Positions 38,510 through 47,037 of a DNA stretch of 64,000 nt are shown here, in pieces. How positions within the stretch are numbered: the first letter of the stretch is position 1; every line of letters starts with the position of its first letter. The DNA is from Parasedimentitalea denitrificans (GTDB lineage Bacteria > Pseudomonadota > Alphaproteobacteria > Rhodobacterales > Rhodobacteraceae). The translations under genes were made by a program, and so were the position numbers. Under the pieces are notes generated by a model, which had not been told where the DNA came from, made no database searches, and worked only from the letters and a program-made list of their open reading frames with translations. The stretch spans positions 86,705 to 150,704 of the forward strand of contig NZ_QHLQ01000010.1 of assembly GCF_011813015.1 (NCBI RefSeq), given 5' to 3'.

Positions 38510-39387
38510 ACGCGTCCTTCGGCATTGATCACCCACTATTGGCTACGCATGACATCGAGGGGTTGCGTGATCGTCTGATCTCGCTTGGTTTCAACATGAC
38601 GAGTATTGGAAAGCACCCCTGGGGAACGAGCACCAGCCTTGCAATGTTTGATGGCTGCCTGTTGGAGATCATGGGCATCTATGATGACACGCTTATCGAC
38701 GAAGTCCCCGCCGGTGATTTCCGCTTTGGCCGCCATGTTTTCGATCATCTCCAAGTCCGCGAAGGCGTAGCCCTTAGCGCGCTGCACAGTACGGACATGA
38801 TTGCCGATGCCACAACAGCCAAGGCAGTAGGTTTTGATGTTGCGGGTCATCTAGAATTCGGGAGAGACGTTGTCCTGCCAGATGGCAGTGCAGACAGAAC
38901 CAAAACCACGTTGGCGCTTTTGCCCGATCCCGCCTTCCCACGGTTGTCGTTCTTTCTCTGCCAACAACACCGGCCCGAACTAATTTACGTTCCCGAATGG
39001 CTCGAGCACCCAAACTCTGTGAACGGTATCGGCGGTGTCACCATATTGGCCAAGGAAGCGGCGCATGTAGACTTGCGGCAGAAATTATCCGGCCTCTATG
39101 GAGAACCTAAAACGATAAACGGCGGGTTTCAGGTTCAGACAGCGAATGGGCCAATGGCGGTGCAAACACTTGAAGCAATCGAGAGTGAGTTTGGTGAGCT
39201 GCCCCAGACAATCTCGGTCGCCTATGAACCAAGTATCGTCGCAATGGACCTGACATATAAATGCCCGAAGGCCTTCGATCAATGGATCAAGGAAAGCCAC
39301 CACTCATTTAGAACCACGAATTCCGGGCATCTCGCAACCAACCCAAATGAGACCGCGAACGTCTTTTTGAGGTTTGTGAAAGTTTGA
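38506..39387 (+). CDS. VOC / glyoxalase-like domain protein
   Basis: 293 residues, ATGA overlap with the acetyltransferase-like gene. N-terminal vicinal-oxygen-chelate pattern: FGIDHPLLATHDIEGLRDRL, GTSTSLAMFDGCLLEIMGIY. A second half repeats the fold (EHPNSVNGIGGVTILAKEAA, LRQKLSGLYGEP). Matches the Glyoxalase_3-like (PF13468) layout of a single-chain double VOC module. Metal-dependent isomerase, lyase or dioxygenase chemistry is possible; substrate unknown. Last gene of module B. Confidence 0.82.
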   Translation: MNASFGIDHPLLATHDIEGLRDRLISLGFNMTSIGKHPWGTSTSLAMFDGCLLEIMGIYDDTLIDEVPAGDFRFGRHVFDHLQVREGVALSALHSTDMIADATTAKAVGFDVAGHLEFGRDVVLPDGSADRTKTTLALLPDPAFPRLSFFLCQQHRPELIYVPEWLEHPNSVNGIGGVTILAKEAAHVDLRQKLSGLYGEPKTINGGFQVQTANGPMAVQTLEAIESEFGELPQTISVAYEPSIVAMDLTYKCPKAFDQWIKESHHSFRTTNSGHLATNPNETANVFLRFVKV

Positions 39388-39436
39388 AAGAAGTTGGTGT
39401 AATCTGACAAGGTCGGTCATGTCAAAAACCAACAAA

Positions 39437-39507
39437 GGCGCCATTGCTGCGCAAGCAGCGAAGGAACACTTTGTCCGCACTGGCGCCGTTGCTGCGTGAC
39501 GCAGCAA
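39437..39507. repeat. Imperfect direct repeats with a strong hairpin
   Basis: GGCGCC(A/G)TTGCTGCG occurs at 39437 and again at 39482, a 45-nt period. The second copy forms a perfect hairpin TTGCTGCG-TGA-CGCAGCAA (39489-39507); the first a shorter GCTGC-GCAA-GCAGC. It lies between convergent genes and could act as a terminator in both directions or be a dispersed repeat. Confidence 0.55.
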
Positions 39508-39553
39508 ATGTCCAATGACTGACATGGGAGTATAGTGACGGCCGAGCTCAAAT

Positions 39554-40390
39554 CTAAAGCTGTTCCAGCAGCCAATCTCGAAACAATACCGCAGGTCGGG
39601 AGGCCTCTACGATTGACAGGTAATAGCCTTCTTTGCCCGGGATCGAAGCTGCATGCGCACGTACAAGTTGGTTTGTACGAATAGCATGATCTGCCAAAAG
39701 CTCACTGACGAGAGCAACACCATTGCCCTGTACTGCCAGATTCAGCGCCATGCCATATGAATCCACAAAAAACTCCGGGCGGTACTCTCCACCATGCGTT
39801 TCGGTCCAGGCCTTCCAACCACCGGATGTTCCGACAGCTTCGACCAGGGGAAGGTTCTCGATATCTCCGGTCAGTGAGGGTGACTTGAGGGCAATTAACC
39901 TGTTTGGTGTCAAAAGTTCAGCATTCTTGCCAGCTTGTTTTTGTGATCCGAACCGGATTTCCACATCTGCCTGGGCTGAATGAAAATCGTCCGGCCAAGT
40001 GGCACTTTGAATCCGTAGATGAATATCCGGGTGTCGCTTGGAGAAATTTGGCAAATATGGCGCAATGACCCACTGGGCCATGCTGACCGATGTTGCAACG
40101 GTCAGGAAGTTTTCTGGCGTACCCACATCAAATGGGTCTGTTGCAGCGGCAAGTGAGTCCAGCGCAGCGGCGACCTGCGGCAACAACCTTCGCCCATCAT
40201 CGGTCAACGACAATCCCCGCGCCTGACGGATAAACAGCGCAACGCGAAGCCGAACTTCCAATGATTTCACCTGCTGGCTAACAGCCGATTGCGTCAGGCC
40301 AATTTCTTCTGCGGCGGCGGTAAAACTCAGGTTGCGCGCAGCGGCTTCAAAAGCACGGAACCACGTAAGCGGTGGAAGGGATTTGGCCAT
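39554..40390 (-). CDS. LysR-type regulator, GcvA-like, module C
   Basis: 278 residues. PPLTWFRAFEAAARNLSFTAAAEEIGLTQSAVSQQVKSLE is the GcvA-type start, then LFIRQARGLSLTDDGRRLLP. Effector domain from ~90 (FLTVATSVSMAQWVIAPYLP). It is divergent from the DUF1185 gene with 108 bp between, the classic LysR arrangement, so it likely controls 40499-45294. Confidence 0.9.
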   Translation of the reverse strand: MAKSLPPLTWFRAFEAAARNLSFTAAAEEIGLTQSAVSQQVKSLEVRLRVALFIRQARGLSLTDDGRRLLPQVAAALDSLAAATDPFDVGTPENFLTVATSVSMAQWVIAPYLPNFSKRHPDIHLRIQSATWPDDFHSAQADVEIRFGSQKQAGKNAELLTPNRLIALKSPSLTGDIENLPLVEAVGTSGGWKAWTETHGGEYRPEFFVDSYGMALNLAVQGNGVALVSELLADHAIRTNQLVRAHAASIPGKEGYYLSIVEASRPAVLFRDWLLEQL

Positions 40391-40498
40391 TGATCAAGTC
40401 ATCCATTAGTCTTGCTAATACCTTTGCACATAAATCATTCGTTTGTCCTGAAAACAAGCTGATCCGATAGTCGCGCAGCAGCGAACAGGAGAATGATA

Positions 40499-41098
40499 AT
40501 GCACCCCGACATCCGAAAAATCGTGACCTATGACGAAGAGGTTTTGGTTGAAGGTTTTCGCAAAACCGACACGCCGTGGCGCATGTTTGCGGTTGCAGCC
40601 GTGGTCCGAAACCCGTGGGCGGGACGGTTTGTCGAAGACCTGAAGCCAGAAATTCAGGCCTATGGACCGGTTCTGGGCGAGATGATGACCGACCGGATGA
40701 TCCGCCTGGCAGGAAGTGGCGACGCTATCGAAGCCTATGGCAAAGCAGCAGTTGTTGGGCTGAATGGCGAAGTTGAGCATGCCTCGGGGCTGATCCATAC
40801 ACTGCGGTTCGGCAATCACTATCGCGAGGCCGTGGGCGCGAAATCCTATCTGGCCTTCACCAACACCCGTGGCCCGGCCAATGCGCCGATCATGGTGCCC
40901 CTGATGGACAAAAATGATGCAGGCCGTCGCTCACATTACCTGACGATCCAGTTTTCGATCCCCGACGCACCACGTGACGACGAAATCGTCGTTGTGCTTG
41001 GCGCCGCAACAGGAGGCCGCCCGCATCACCGCATTGGCGACCGGTATCAGGACCTGAAGGAATTGGGACATGACGTCGACAACCCAGCAGCGGTTTGA
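40499..41098 (+). CDS. DUF1185 'amino acid synthesis' family protein (PF06684)
   Basis: 199 residues. The ATG at 40499 is chosen over one at 40493 because it is 7 nt from AGGAG. The sequence fits PF06684: HPDIRKIVTYDEEVLVEGFR, VRNPWAGRFVEDLKPEI, AYGKAAVVGLNGEVEHASGL and AATGGRPHHRIGDRYQDL. Members have a variant of the chorismate-mutase-like fold; their reaction is not known. First gene of module C; its 3' end overlaps the hydrolase gene by 29 nt. Its place suggests an enzyme or binding role in this pathway. Confidence 0.88.
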   Translation: MHPDIRKIVTYDEEVLVEGFRKTDTPWRMFAVAAVVRNPWAGRFVEDLKPEIQAYGPVLGEMMTDRMIRLAGSGDAIEAYGKAAVVGLNGEVEHASGLIHTLRFGNHYREAVGAKSYLAFTNTRGPANAPIMVPLMDKNDAGRRSHYLTIQFSIPDAPRDDEIVVVLGAATGGRPHHRIGDRYQDLKELGHDVDNPAAV

Positions 41099-41849
41099 TC
41101 GTCGTGGTCTGTCCTATGTCACCTCGGGCAACGGCCCGCTGGTTGTGCTCATCCACGGGGTCGGCTTACGAGCCGATGCCTGGTGCAGACAGATAGACGC
41201 TCTTTCAACCGAATTCACAGTGATGGCCATCGATATGCCCGGACATGGCACCAGCGCGGTGCCCGACACCGACATGACTTTGGACGACTATAGCGATGCT
41301 ATCGCCTCAGCCCTACCTGAGGCGGCATTGATTGTCGGTCATTCAATGGGCGCCATGATAGCGCTCGATATGGCATCCAGATTCCCGGATCGGGTACGCG
41401 GTGTCGCCGCGTTGAATGCGATTTACCAGCGCTCAACTGCTGCGCGGGATGCGGTAATGGCAAGGGCTGCCAGCCTTGATGGACAGGCAACAATCGATCC
41501 CAGCGCACCTCTGGACCGCTGGTTCGGGACTGCGCTGACACCTGAACGCGAAGCCTGCCGCACCTGGCTGCAAGACATCGACCCTGCGGGCTACGAAATG
41601 GCCTATCGGGTCTTCGCCAGCGAGGACGGCCCAAGCGAAGCGCAACTCAGGTCCCTGCCCTGCCCTGCCCTTTTTGTCACCGGCAGCGAAGAACCAAACT
41701 CAACCCCGGCTATGTCGCGCAGCATGGCAGCGCTTGTTCCGCAGGGTCGAGCCATCGTCATCGACGACGCGGCCCACATGATGCCGATGACCCACGCAAA
41801 ACACGTGAACACAGCCCTTTGGGAGTTTGCACGCGAGGTTTTACAATGA
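41070..41849 (+). CDS. Alpha/beta hydrolase
   Basis: 259 residues. Oxyanion region VVLIHGVGLRADAWCRQI; nucleophile elbow GHSMGAMIALD (Ser ~91); acid Asp probably in FASEDGPSE or the LFVTGSEEPNSTP region; His in IDDAAHMMPMTHAKHV (~237). PLVVLIHG and AIDMPGHGTSAVPDTD are typical of family V esterases and ring-fission product hydrolases. In module C it probably opens or hydrolyses an ester, lactone or amide made by the monooxygenase (inference). The stop overlaps the next ATG (ATGA). Confidence 0.9.
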   Translation: MTSTTQQRFDRRGLSYVTSGNGPLVVLIHGVGLRADAWCRQIDALSTEFTVMAIDMPGHGTSAVPDTDMTLDDYSDAIASALPEAALIVGHSMGAMIALDMASRFPDRVRGVAALNAIYQRSTAARDAVMARAASLDGQATIDPSAPLDRWFGTALTPEREACRTWLQDIDPAGYEMAYRVFASEDGPSEAQLRSLPCPALFVTGSEEPNSTPAMSRSMAALVPQGRAIVIDDAAHMMPMTHAKHVNTALWEFAREVLQ

Positions 41850-42769
41850 GCACAATAGATCCACGCGCCCTGCGTACCGCCTTTGGCAGCTTCATGACCG
41901 GGGTCACGGTTGTGACCGCGCGGAGCCGAGACGGAAAACCCGTTGGGTTTGCCGCCAATTCCTTTGCCTCAGTCTCGCTGGACCCGCCGTTGTTGCTGGT
42001 CTGTCCGGGCAAGTTTCTGTCGAGCTATGACAGCTTTGCCAATTGCACCCATTTTGCAGTCAACGTTCTGGCCGAAGGACAGGAAGAAGTCTCGAACACG
42101 TTTTCCAGCTTCAAGGGGGACCGTTTTGCACAGGTTGCACACTACCTTGATCCAAATGGCGTCCCCCTGATTGATGGTGCGATTGCACAGTTTTCCTGCA
42201 CTACTCACCAAATCCTGCCCGCTGGGGATCACTGCATTCTGATTGGTCAGGTTCAGGACTATACCCACACGGGCGCACCCGGACTGGGCTATGTTGGCGG
42301 GCAATATTTCAGCCTTGGAGTGGAACGCGCCGCGCTGGACAATACGCTGGAAACAGCAGTCTGTGGCGCGATTATTAAAGACGCTGGCCACGTGTTGCTG
42401 GAGCAGACTCCGCAGGGGTTCCGCCCTCCGCAAATTACCAGCGCTGATCGCGGCCAGATGCGTCAAAATCTATGCGAAGACCTCGAATCGCGCGGTATAA
42501 AGCTCCGGCTGGAGCAGGCCTACTCGGTGTTTGACGACCGCCAATCGGGAACGCACTTCGCCTATTTCCTTGCAACCAGCACCTCTGTTCCGTCGGGCGG
42601 CGCGCTGCAAGCCGTGCCCATCCAAGACCTGCCGGGCCTGTCCTACAGCTCACCTGCCATTGCGCAGATGATGACGCGTTTCGCCCTAGAGGCACGCACC
42701 GGAGGCTTTGCTCTGTACCTCGGCGACGCACAGCGCGGCGACATTCATCCCTCTTCTGAAAGGATCTGA
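41846..42769 (+). CDS. Flavin reductase with a Nudix-like C-terminal domain
   Basis: 307 residues, twice the usual ~160. Residues 1-160 are a flavin-reductase-like FMN domain: LRTAFGSFMTGVTVVTARSR, GFAANSFASVSLDPPLLLVC, CTHFAVNVLAEGQEEVSN. Residues ~170-300 look Nudix-like: VCGAIIKDAGHVLLEQTP, a degenerate box near 202-220 (MRQNLCEDLESRGI) lacking the REUXEE glutamates, and THFAYFLATSTS. The reductase supplies FMNH2 to the luciferase-like monooxygenase next door. The added domain is probably non-catalytic, possibly ligand-binding. ATGA overlap with the hydrolase. Confidence 0.85.
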   Translation: MSTIDPRALRTAFGSFMTGVTVVTARSRDGKPVGFAANSFASVSLDPPLLLVCPGKFLSSYDSFANCTHFAVNVLAEGQEEVSNTFSSFKGDRFAQVAHYLDPNGVPLIDGAIAQFSCTTHQILPAGDHCILIGQVQDYTHTGAPGLGYVGGQYFSLGVERAALDNTLETAVCGAIIKDAGHVLLEQTPQGFRPPQITSADRGQMRQNLCEDLESRGIKLRLEQAYSVFDDRQSGTHFAYFLATSTSVPSGGALQAVPIQDLPGLSYSSPAIAQMMTRFALEARTGGFALYLGDAQRGDIHPSSERI

Positions 42770-42772
42770 CCC

Positions 42773-43807
42773 ATGGAGTTTTCACTCTTTGCCCATATGG
42801 AACGCCTCACCCCGGATCAGCCCCATGATGTGCTGCACAATGATTTCATCAGCCTGTGTAAAATGGCGGATGAAGGGGGAATGCGTGCGGTTTGGACCGG
42901 CGAACACCATGGAATGGAATTTACCATTGCCCCGAATCCGTTGTTAACACTGGTTGATCTGGCGCATCACACAAAAAACATACAACTGGGCACAGGAACG
43001 GTGATTGCGCCTTTCTGGCATCCGATCAAGCTGGCCGGCGAAACGGCTGCCGCAGATGTTATGACAAGTGGGCGGATCGAACTCGGGATCGCACGTGGTG
43101 CTTATTCCTATGAATACGAGCGTATGATGCCGGGGATGGATGCCTGGGAAGCTGGGCAGCGCATGCGTGAATCCACGCCACTACTACAAAAGCTATGGGC
43201 CGGTGACTGCGCCCACGACGGAGAGTTCTATAGCTTTCCCTCAACCACATCTGCACCCAAACCACTGCAAGAAAACGGACCTCCCATTTGGCTTGCCGCA
43301 CGAGACCCCAACAGCCACGAATTTGGTGTGCAAAACGGATTTAACATCCAGGTTACGCCGATGTGGCAAGGCATGGCCGAAGTTGAAACTCTGATGCAGC
43401 GGTTCAACACGGCCTGCGAAACGCACAGTGGCAAACGCCCAAAAATCATGTTGCTGCAACATACTTTTGTTGGAGCTGATGAAGCTGACGTAGCACAGGC
43501 TGCACAGGAGTTTTCACGCTTCTACTCGTATTTTGGGGCCTGGTTCCAAAACAAACGCCCTGTAAAACAGGGGCTGATCGACCCTCTGTCGGACGAAGAA
43601 ATCGCCGCTAACACCATGATGGCACCGGGCAATATGCGCCGTGATCTGAACATGGGCACCGCGGCTGAGGTCATTGACCGGATCAAACGCTACGAGGACC
43701 TGGGCTATGACGAGTTTTCCTTTTGGATCGACAGCGGCATGAGTTTTGAGCGCAAGCGAGAGTCACTGGCGCGCTTCATCAACGACGTCATGCCTGCGTT
43801 TAAGTGA
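42773..43807 (+). CDS. LLM-class flavin-dependent monooxygenase
   Basis: 344 residues. Bacterial-luciferase-like TIM barrel: MEFSLFAHMERLTPDQPHDV, DEGGMRAVWTGEHHGMEFTI, NIQLGTGTVIAPFWHPIKLA, GRIELGIARGAYSYEYERM, PPIWLAARDPNSHEFG and a C-terminal RIKRYEDLGYDEFSFW. Such enzymes use reduced FMN from a partner reductase to oxygenate substrates (Baeyer-Villiger, N-heterocycle opening, desulfonation). It begins 3 nt after the reductase gene, a two-component monooxygenase. The substrate is not evident. Confidence 0.9.
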   Translation: MEFSLFAHMERLTPDQPHDVLHNDFISLCKMADEGGMRAVWTGEHHGMEFTIAPNPLLTLVDLAHHTKNIQLGTGTVIAPFWHPIKLAGETAAADVMTSGRIELGIARGAYSYEYERMMPGMDAWEAGQRMRESTPLLQKLWAGDCAHDGEFYSFPSTTSAPKPLQENGPPIWLAARDPNSHEFGVQNGFNIQVTPMWQGMAEVETLMQRFNTACETHSGKRPKIMLLQHTFVGADEADVAQAAQEFSRFYSYFGAWFQNKRPVKQGLIDPLSDEEIAANTMMAPGNMRRDLNMGTAAEVIDRIKRYEDLGYDEFSFWIDSGMSFERKRESLARFINDVMPAFK

Positions 43808-43815
43808 GGGACAAA

Positions 43816-45294
43816 ATGGAACAAAATCCACATTACAAGCTCTTCATCGACGGCACCTGGTCCGAGGGCAGCACAGGTCAGGTCATGACCACTTACAACC
43901 CTGCAACCGGGGAGGGCTGGGCAACCTTCGCCTGTGCCGCACCTGCGGATGTCGAACGTGCAATTTCTGCGGCCCGCCGGGTTTTGGATGACCCCACGTG
44001 GCGGGATATGACCCAAACCCAACGCGGCAAATTGTTGTACCGGTTGGCGGATCTCATCGAAGAGAATGCCGAGCATATAGGACGGATAGAAACCACTGAC
44101 AGTGGCAAACTGCTGGCTGAAACGGCTGGGCAAACACGCTATGTCGCGGATTACTACCGCTATTACGGTGGGCTTGCAGACAAGATCGAAGGCGCGGTTC
44201 TTCCAATCGACAAACCCGACATGCATGTCTTCACCAAACGCGAGCCCATCGGCGTTGTCGTCGCAATTGTTCCCTGGAATGCGCAGATGTTCCTGACCGC
44301 CACCAAGCTGGGACCGGCGCTTGCGGCGGGCTGTTCGGTGGTTTTGAAGGCGTCAGAAATTGCGCCTGCACCGATGTTTGAGTTTGCCCGCCTTTGTGAG
44401 CAGGCAGGTTTTCCACCCGGCGTGGTGTCGGTCATCACCGGAGACGCCGAAAACTGTGCAATCCCCCTCACCCGCCATCCGGACATTGACCGGATTGCCT
44501 TTACCGGCGGGCCAGACACTGCACGACACGTAGTGCGCAATTCAGCAGAAAACTTTGCGGTCACAACACTGGAACTGGGTGGCAAATCGCCAATTCTGGT
44601 GTTTGACGATGCCGATTTGGACGGCGCTGCAAACGGCTTGATTGCCGGAAATTTTGGCGCCTCTGGGCAAAGCTGCGTGGCCGGATCTCGTGGCCTGATC
44701 CACCGCCCGATTTTTGAAGAACTGGTTCAGAAGATCGCCGACAAAGCAACCCAGATCACCGTCGGCGACCCGCTGAATGCAGACACCCATGTCGGGCCTT
44801 TATGCACCACAGCTCAGATCACCAGGATTGAAGAAACTCTGGCAACCGCGTCTACCCAAGGCGCACGGATCCGGTTTGGCGGTGCCCCGCTTGACCAACC
44901 GGGAAACTACATGGCCCCGACCCTTGTGGAATGTAGTGATCTGGAGACCGAAACGCTCAAGGTTGAGATGTTTGGGCCGGTGATGTCACTGATCCCCTTT
45001 GATACCGAGGAAGAAGCCATCGCTATCGCAAATGGCACGCCGTTTGGTCTTGGATCGGGAGTGTTCACCCAAAATCTTGCCCGCGCCCACCGCGTGTCCT
45101 CTCGTATCAAGGCTGGTATTTGTTGGATCAACACCTATCGGGCCGTCTCTCCGATTGCCCCGTTTGGCGGCGTCAACCAATCTGGATATGGACGCGAAGC
45201 CGGGATTGAAGCCGTTCTGGACTACACGAGGACCAAAACAACCTGGATCAGCACCTCTTATGCCCCCATGTCCAACCCATTTGTGATGCGCTGA
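43816..45294 (+). CDS. NAD(P)-dependent aldehyde dehydrogenase, module C
   Basis: 492 residues from the ATG at 43816, just after GAGGGA; a GTG 12 nt earlier is possible but overlaps the previous stop. VPWNAQMFLTATKLGPALAA, Glu in TLELGGKSPILV (~252), catalytic Cys in ASGQSCVAGSRGLIH (~287), EMFGPVMSLIPFD and PFGGVNQSGYGREAG. It likely oxidises the aldehyde released by the monooxygenase/hydrolase pair. The stop codon is directly followed by an IS66 fragment, so anything once downstream in this operon is lost. Confidence 0.92.
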   Translation: MEQNPHYKLFIDGTWSEGSTGQVMTTYNPATGEGWATFACAAPADVERAISAARRVLDDPTWRDMTQTQRGKLLYRLADLIEENAEHIGRIETTDSGKLLAETAGQTRYVADYYRYYGGLADKIEGAVLPIDKPDMHVFTKREPIGVVVAIVPWNAQMFLTATKLGPALAAGCSVVLKASEIAPAPMFEFARLCEQAGFPPGVVSVITGDAENCAIPLTRHPDIDRIAFTGGPDTARHVVRNSAENFAVTTLELGGKSPILVFDDADLDGAANGLIAGNFGASGQSCVAGSRGLIHRPIFEELVQKIADKATQITVGDPLNADTHVGPLCTTAQITRIEETLATASTQGARIRFGGAPLDQPGNYMAPTLVECSDLETETLKVEMFGPVMSLIPFDTEEEAIAIANGTPFGLGSGVFTQNLARAHRVSSRIKAGICWINTYRAVSPIAPFGGVNQSGYGREAGIEAVLDYTRTKTTWISTSYAPMSNPFVMR

Positions 45295-45511
45295 CACGGA
45301 TCAGCCGAGTTTGCCGGTGCCTCGTTGGAAGGCGAAAACGGAACAATGCTCGCGTCGCTTATTGAGACCTGCAAGCTCAACAATGTCGAGCCACACGGGT
45401 ATCTGACCGACGTCCTCACGGCATTCGTCAACCGCCTTAAACAGAAGGACATCAACCAACTGCTAACCTGGAATTACGCAAGGTAGGTGGGGTCAAAGCA
45501 GCGCATACCCA
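45295..45511 (+). mobile_element. IS66-family remnant: C-terminus of TnpC and terminal repeat
   Basis: From the base after the ALDH stop the plus strand reads SLIETCKLNNVEPHGYLTDV, then a TWNYAR end at 45486, the C-terminus of IS66 transposase. GTGGGGTCAAAGCAGCGCATAC follows (45487-45508), matching an IS66 terminal repeat read outward. The rest of the element is absent. Confidence 0.8.
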
Positions 45512-45999
45512 AAACTAGATAACTGTTCCTGAGACTTTTGGTGGATGAACAACAACAACCCTAATCTCTACGCTCGCTAGATTTGACAGAGACTGTCAGC
45601 ATGGGGCGTGAATTACCCGCATGGTGAAAGTCTCTGGGAAGGACCCAAAGGTATTTTAACGTAGTCGATTAACGACAAACTGCGTTAGTTTCAGACCTCC
45701 TCCGCGATTATACAAGTGATCTGGTGGCAGGACTTTCCAAACTTTCACAGGGATCGGCCCTAATGTTGCTTAGATTGCCATGAGCCGCACTGTGCTTCAC
45801 GAAACTAAACTATTCAAGACAAGACGAACGACCCTTTGTTACTGAATTCCAACTCGATTAATCGTGATCACCACCAGTTTCTGACTTATGGCAGAGCTCC
45901 AAGGAGCTGGCAGCATTCAATCTTTGACTGATTTAAACCAAATTTACATACGTAAAAAGTGTGCAGTCATCGCATAAATTTACAACAGGAGATTTCTTT
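45512..45999. other. 490-bp gene-free stretch in the IS-rich region
   Basis: All frames are closed by frequent stops and no IS or protein family is recognised. Confidence 0.4.
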
Positions 46000-46290
46000 G
46001 TGCGGCTGCTTATTTTATCTATGGCTATTCTATTACTTTTAGCGAGTGTTGGGGCATCGTTCTCAAATGAGGCTGCCCAAAGCCAAATGAGCACCCCAGA
46101 GAAACCACTTATTTCCGTTTACGGAATAAATTCATAGCAGCAGCTCTTGGATACGAAAGAGGGCTCCGGCGCTACGATTTGGAAAGCTGCTTATTGCAAA
46201 GTTTGCAGGAATGGCAAGGCATGCGGAAACTCGTGTATCCGTCGCAGTTACACATATCGAAAAGGAAAAGGCTGTGCATGCAACGGATAA
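46000..46290 (+). pseudogene. Small secreted Cys-rich protein interrupted by an amber codon
   Basis: A GTG at 46000 sits 8 nt after AGGAG and opens a signal peptide (RLLILSMAILLLLASVGASF). The frame reaches TAG at 46135, then continues in phase to TAA at 46288 and encodes YCKVCRNGKACGNSCIRRSY, then KGKGCACNG. This Cys pattern resembles small exported Cys-rich proteins known to me only as hypothetical; a Tyr stands where I would expect a Cys (SYTYRKGKG). With the amber read as stop the product is a 45-residue exported peptide. Decay is the simplest reading; readthrough cannot be excluded. Confidence 0.6.
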
Positions 46291-46580
46291 CGCAAGTCCA
46301 AAGCTATCTGGTAAGAGGGCAATCACGGGTCAGCGAGATTTTTAGGCGTTCGCTGCGACCACTACCCGGACGACCTGCAGCAGCTTCGCGTAGACAAAGT
46401 CCTTTTTGCAAAGTCGTGCGAACGGCCCTAACCAGCCATTTGTATCAACCCCTTCTAACGAAAGCTTGCAGCCCTTTACGACATTCGTGCCGGTTGCATT
46501 ATGAGGCGGCCTCTAGAGCACTCAAGTTGGATAGCCGTCATTCACTGCACTAAGCATCATGGTCGACGTCACGCTGGAAG

Positions 46581-47037
46581 CTATTCGCCTTTGGTGCAAG
46601 GCGCTTCCTCTTCAATCAACCGGCGTACAGATTTTGCAGTTAGTTCAGGGGAATGTTCCCAAGAGTTTTCGGGCATATCAAACAATTCGTGGCCCCATCC
46701 CCAGCGCGGTCCCTTATCCACCCACGAAAGCCCTAAAAGGCTCACAGCAAACCGTGTGCAGCATTCCCGCAGATATGGATCATAGAATATCCCCTTCTCC
46801 AGAGGATAGTCTTGCGCAAAAAGCTGCACGCCCTACCCTTCAAGGCCACAAGTAATATCGTGGGGGCCCAGCCCTTTCTCTTCTTGCTGCTGTTTAGTGA
46901 TCTTCGCATCAAGGGGGTCGCCGTCTGCCCCCCCGCACAAGCTCAATCGTAGATCTTGGTTCTTCAAGGCAAAGCGCAACGCCGGGAGCCCCACATTCAA
47001 GTTGGGCCGCAAGTTCGGTTAGTCGCTTAATATCCAT
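46581..47037 (-). pseudogene. Decayed small protein of unknown family (frameshift plus amber)
   Basis: An ATG at 47037 starts MDIKRLTELAAQLECGAPG. About residue 20 the frame shifts and reads ALRFALKNQDLRLSLCGGAD. After DITCGLEG a TAG occurs, and the same frame goes on QLFAQDYPLEKGIFYDPYLR to GHELFDMPENSWEHSPEL and EEEAPCTKGE. About 150 residues in all, coherent in composition, no family recognised. The overlap of its ATG with a stop in a frame just upstream (TATGGATATTAA) hints at a lost upstream cistron. Confidence 0.55.
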
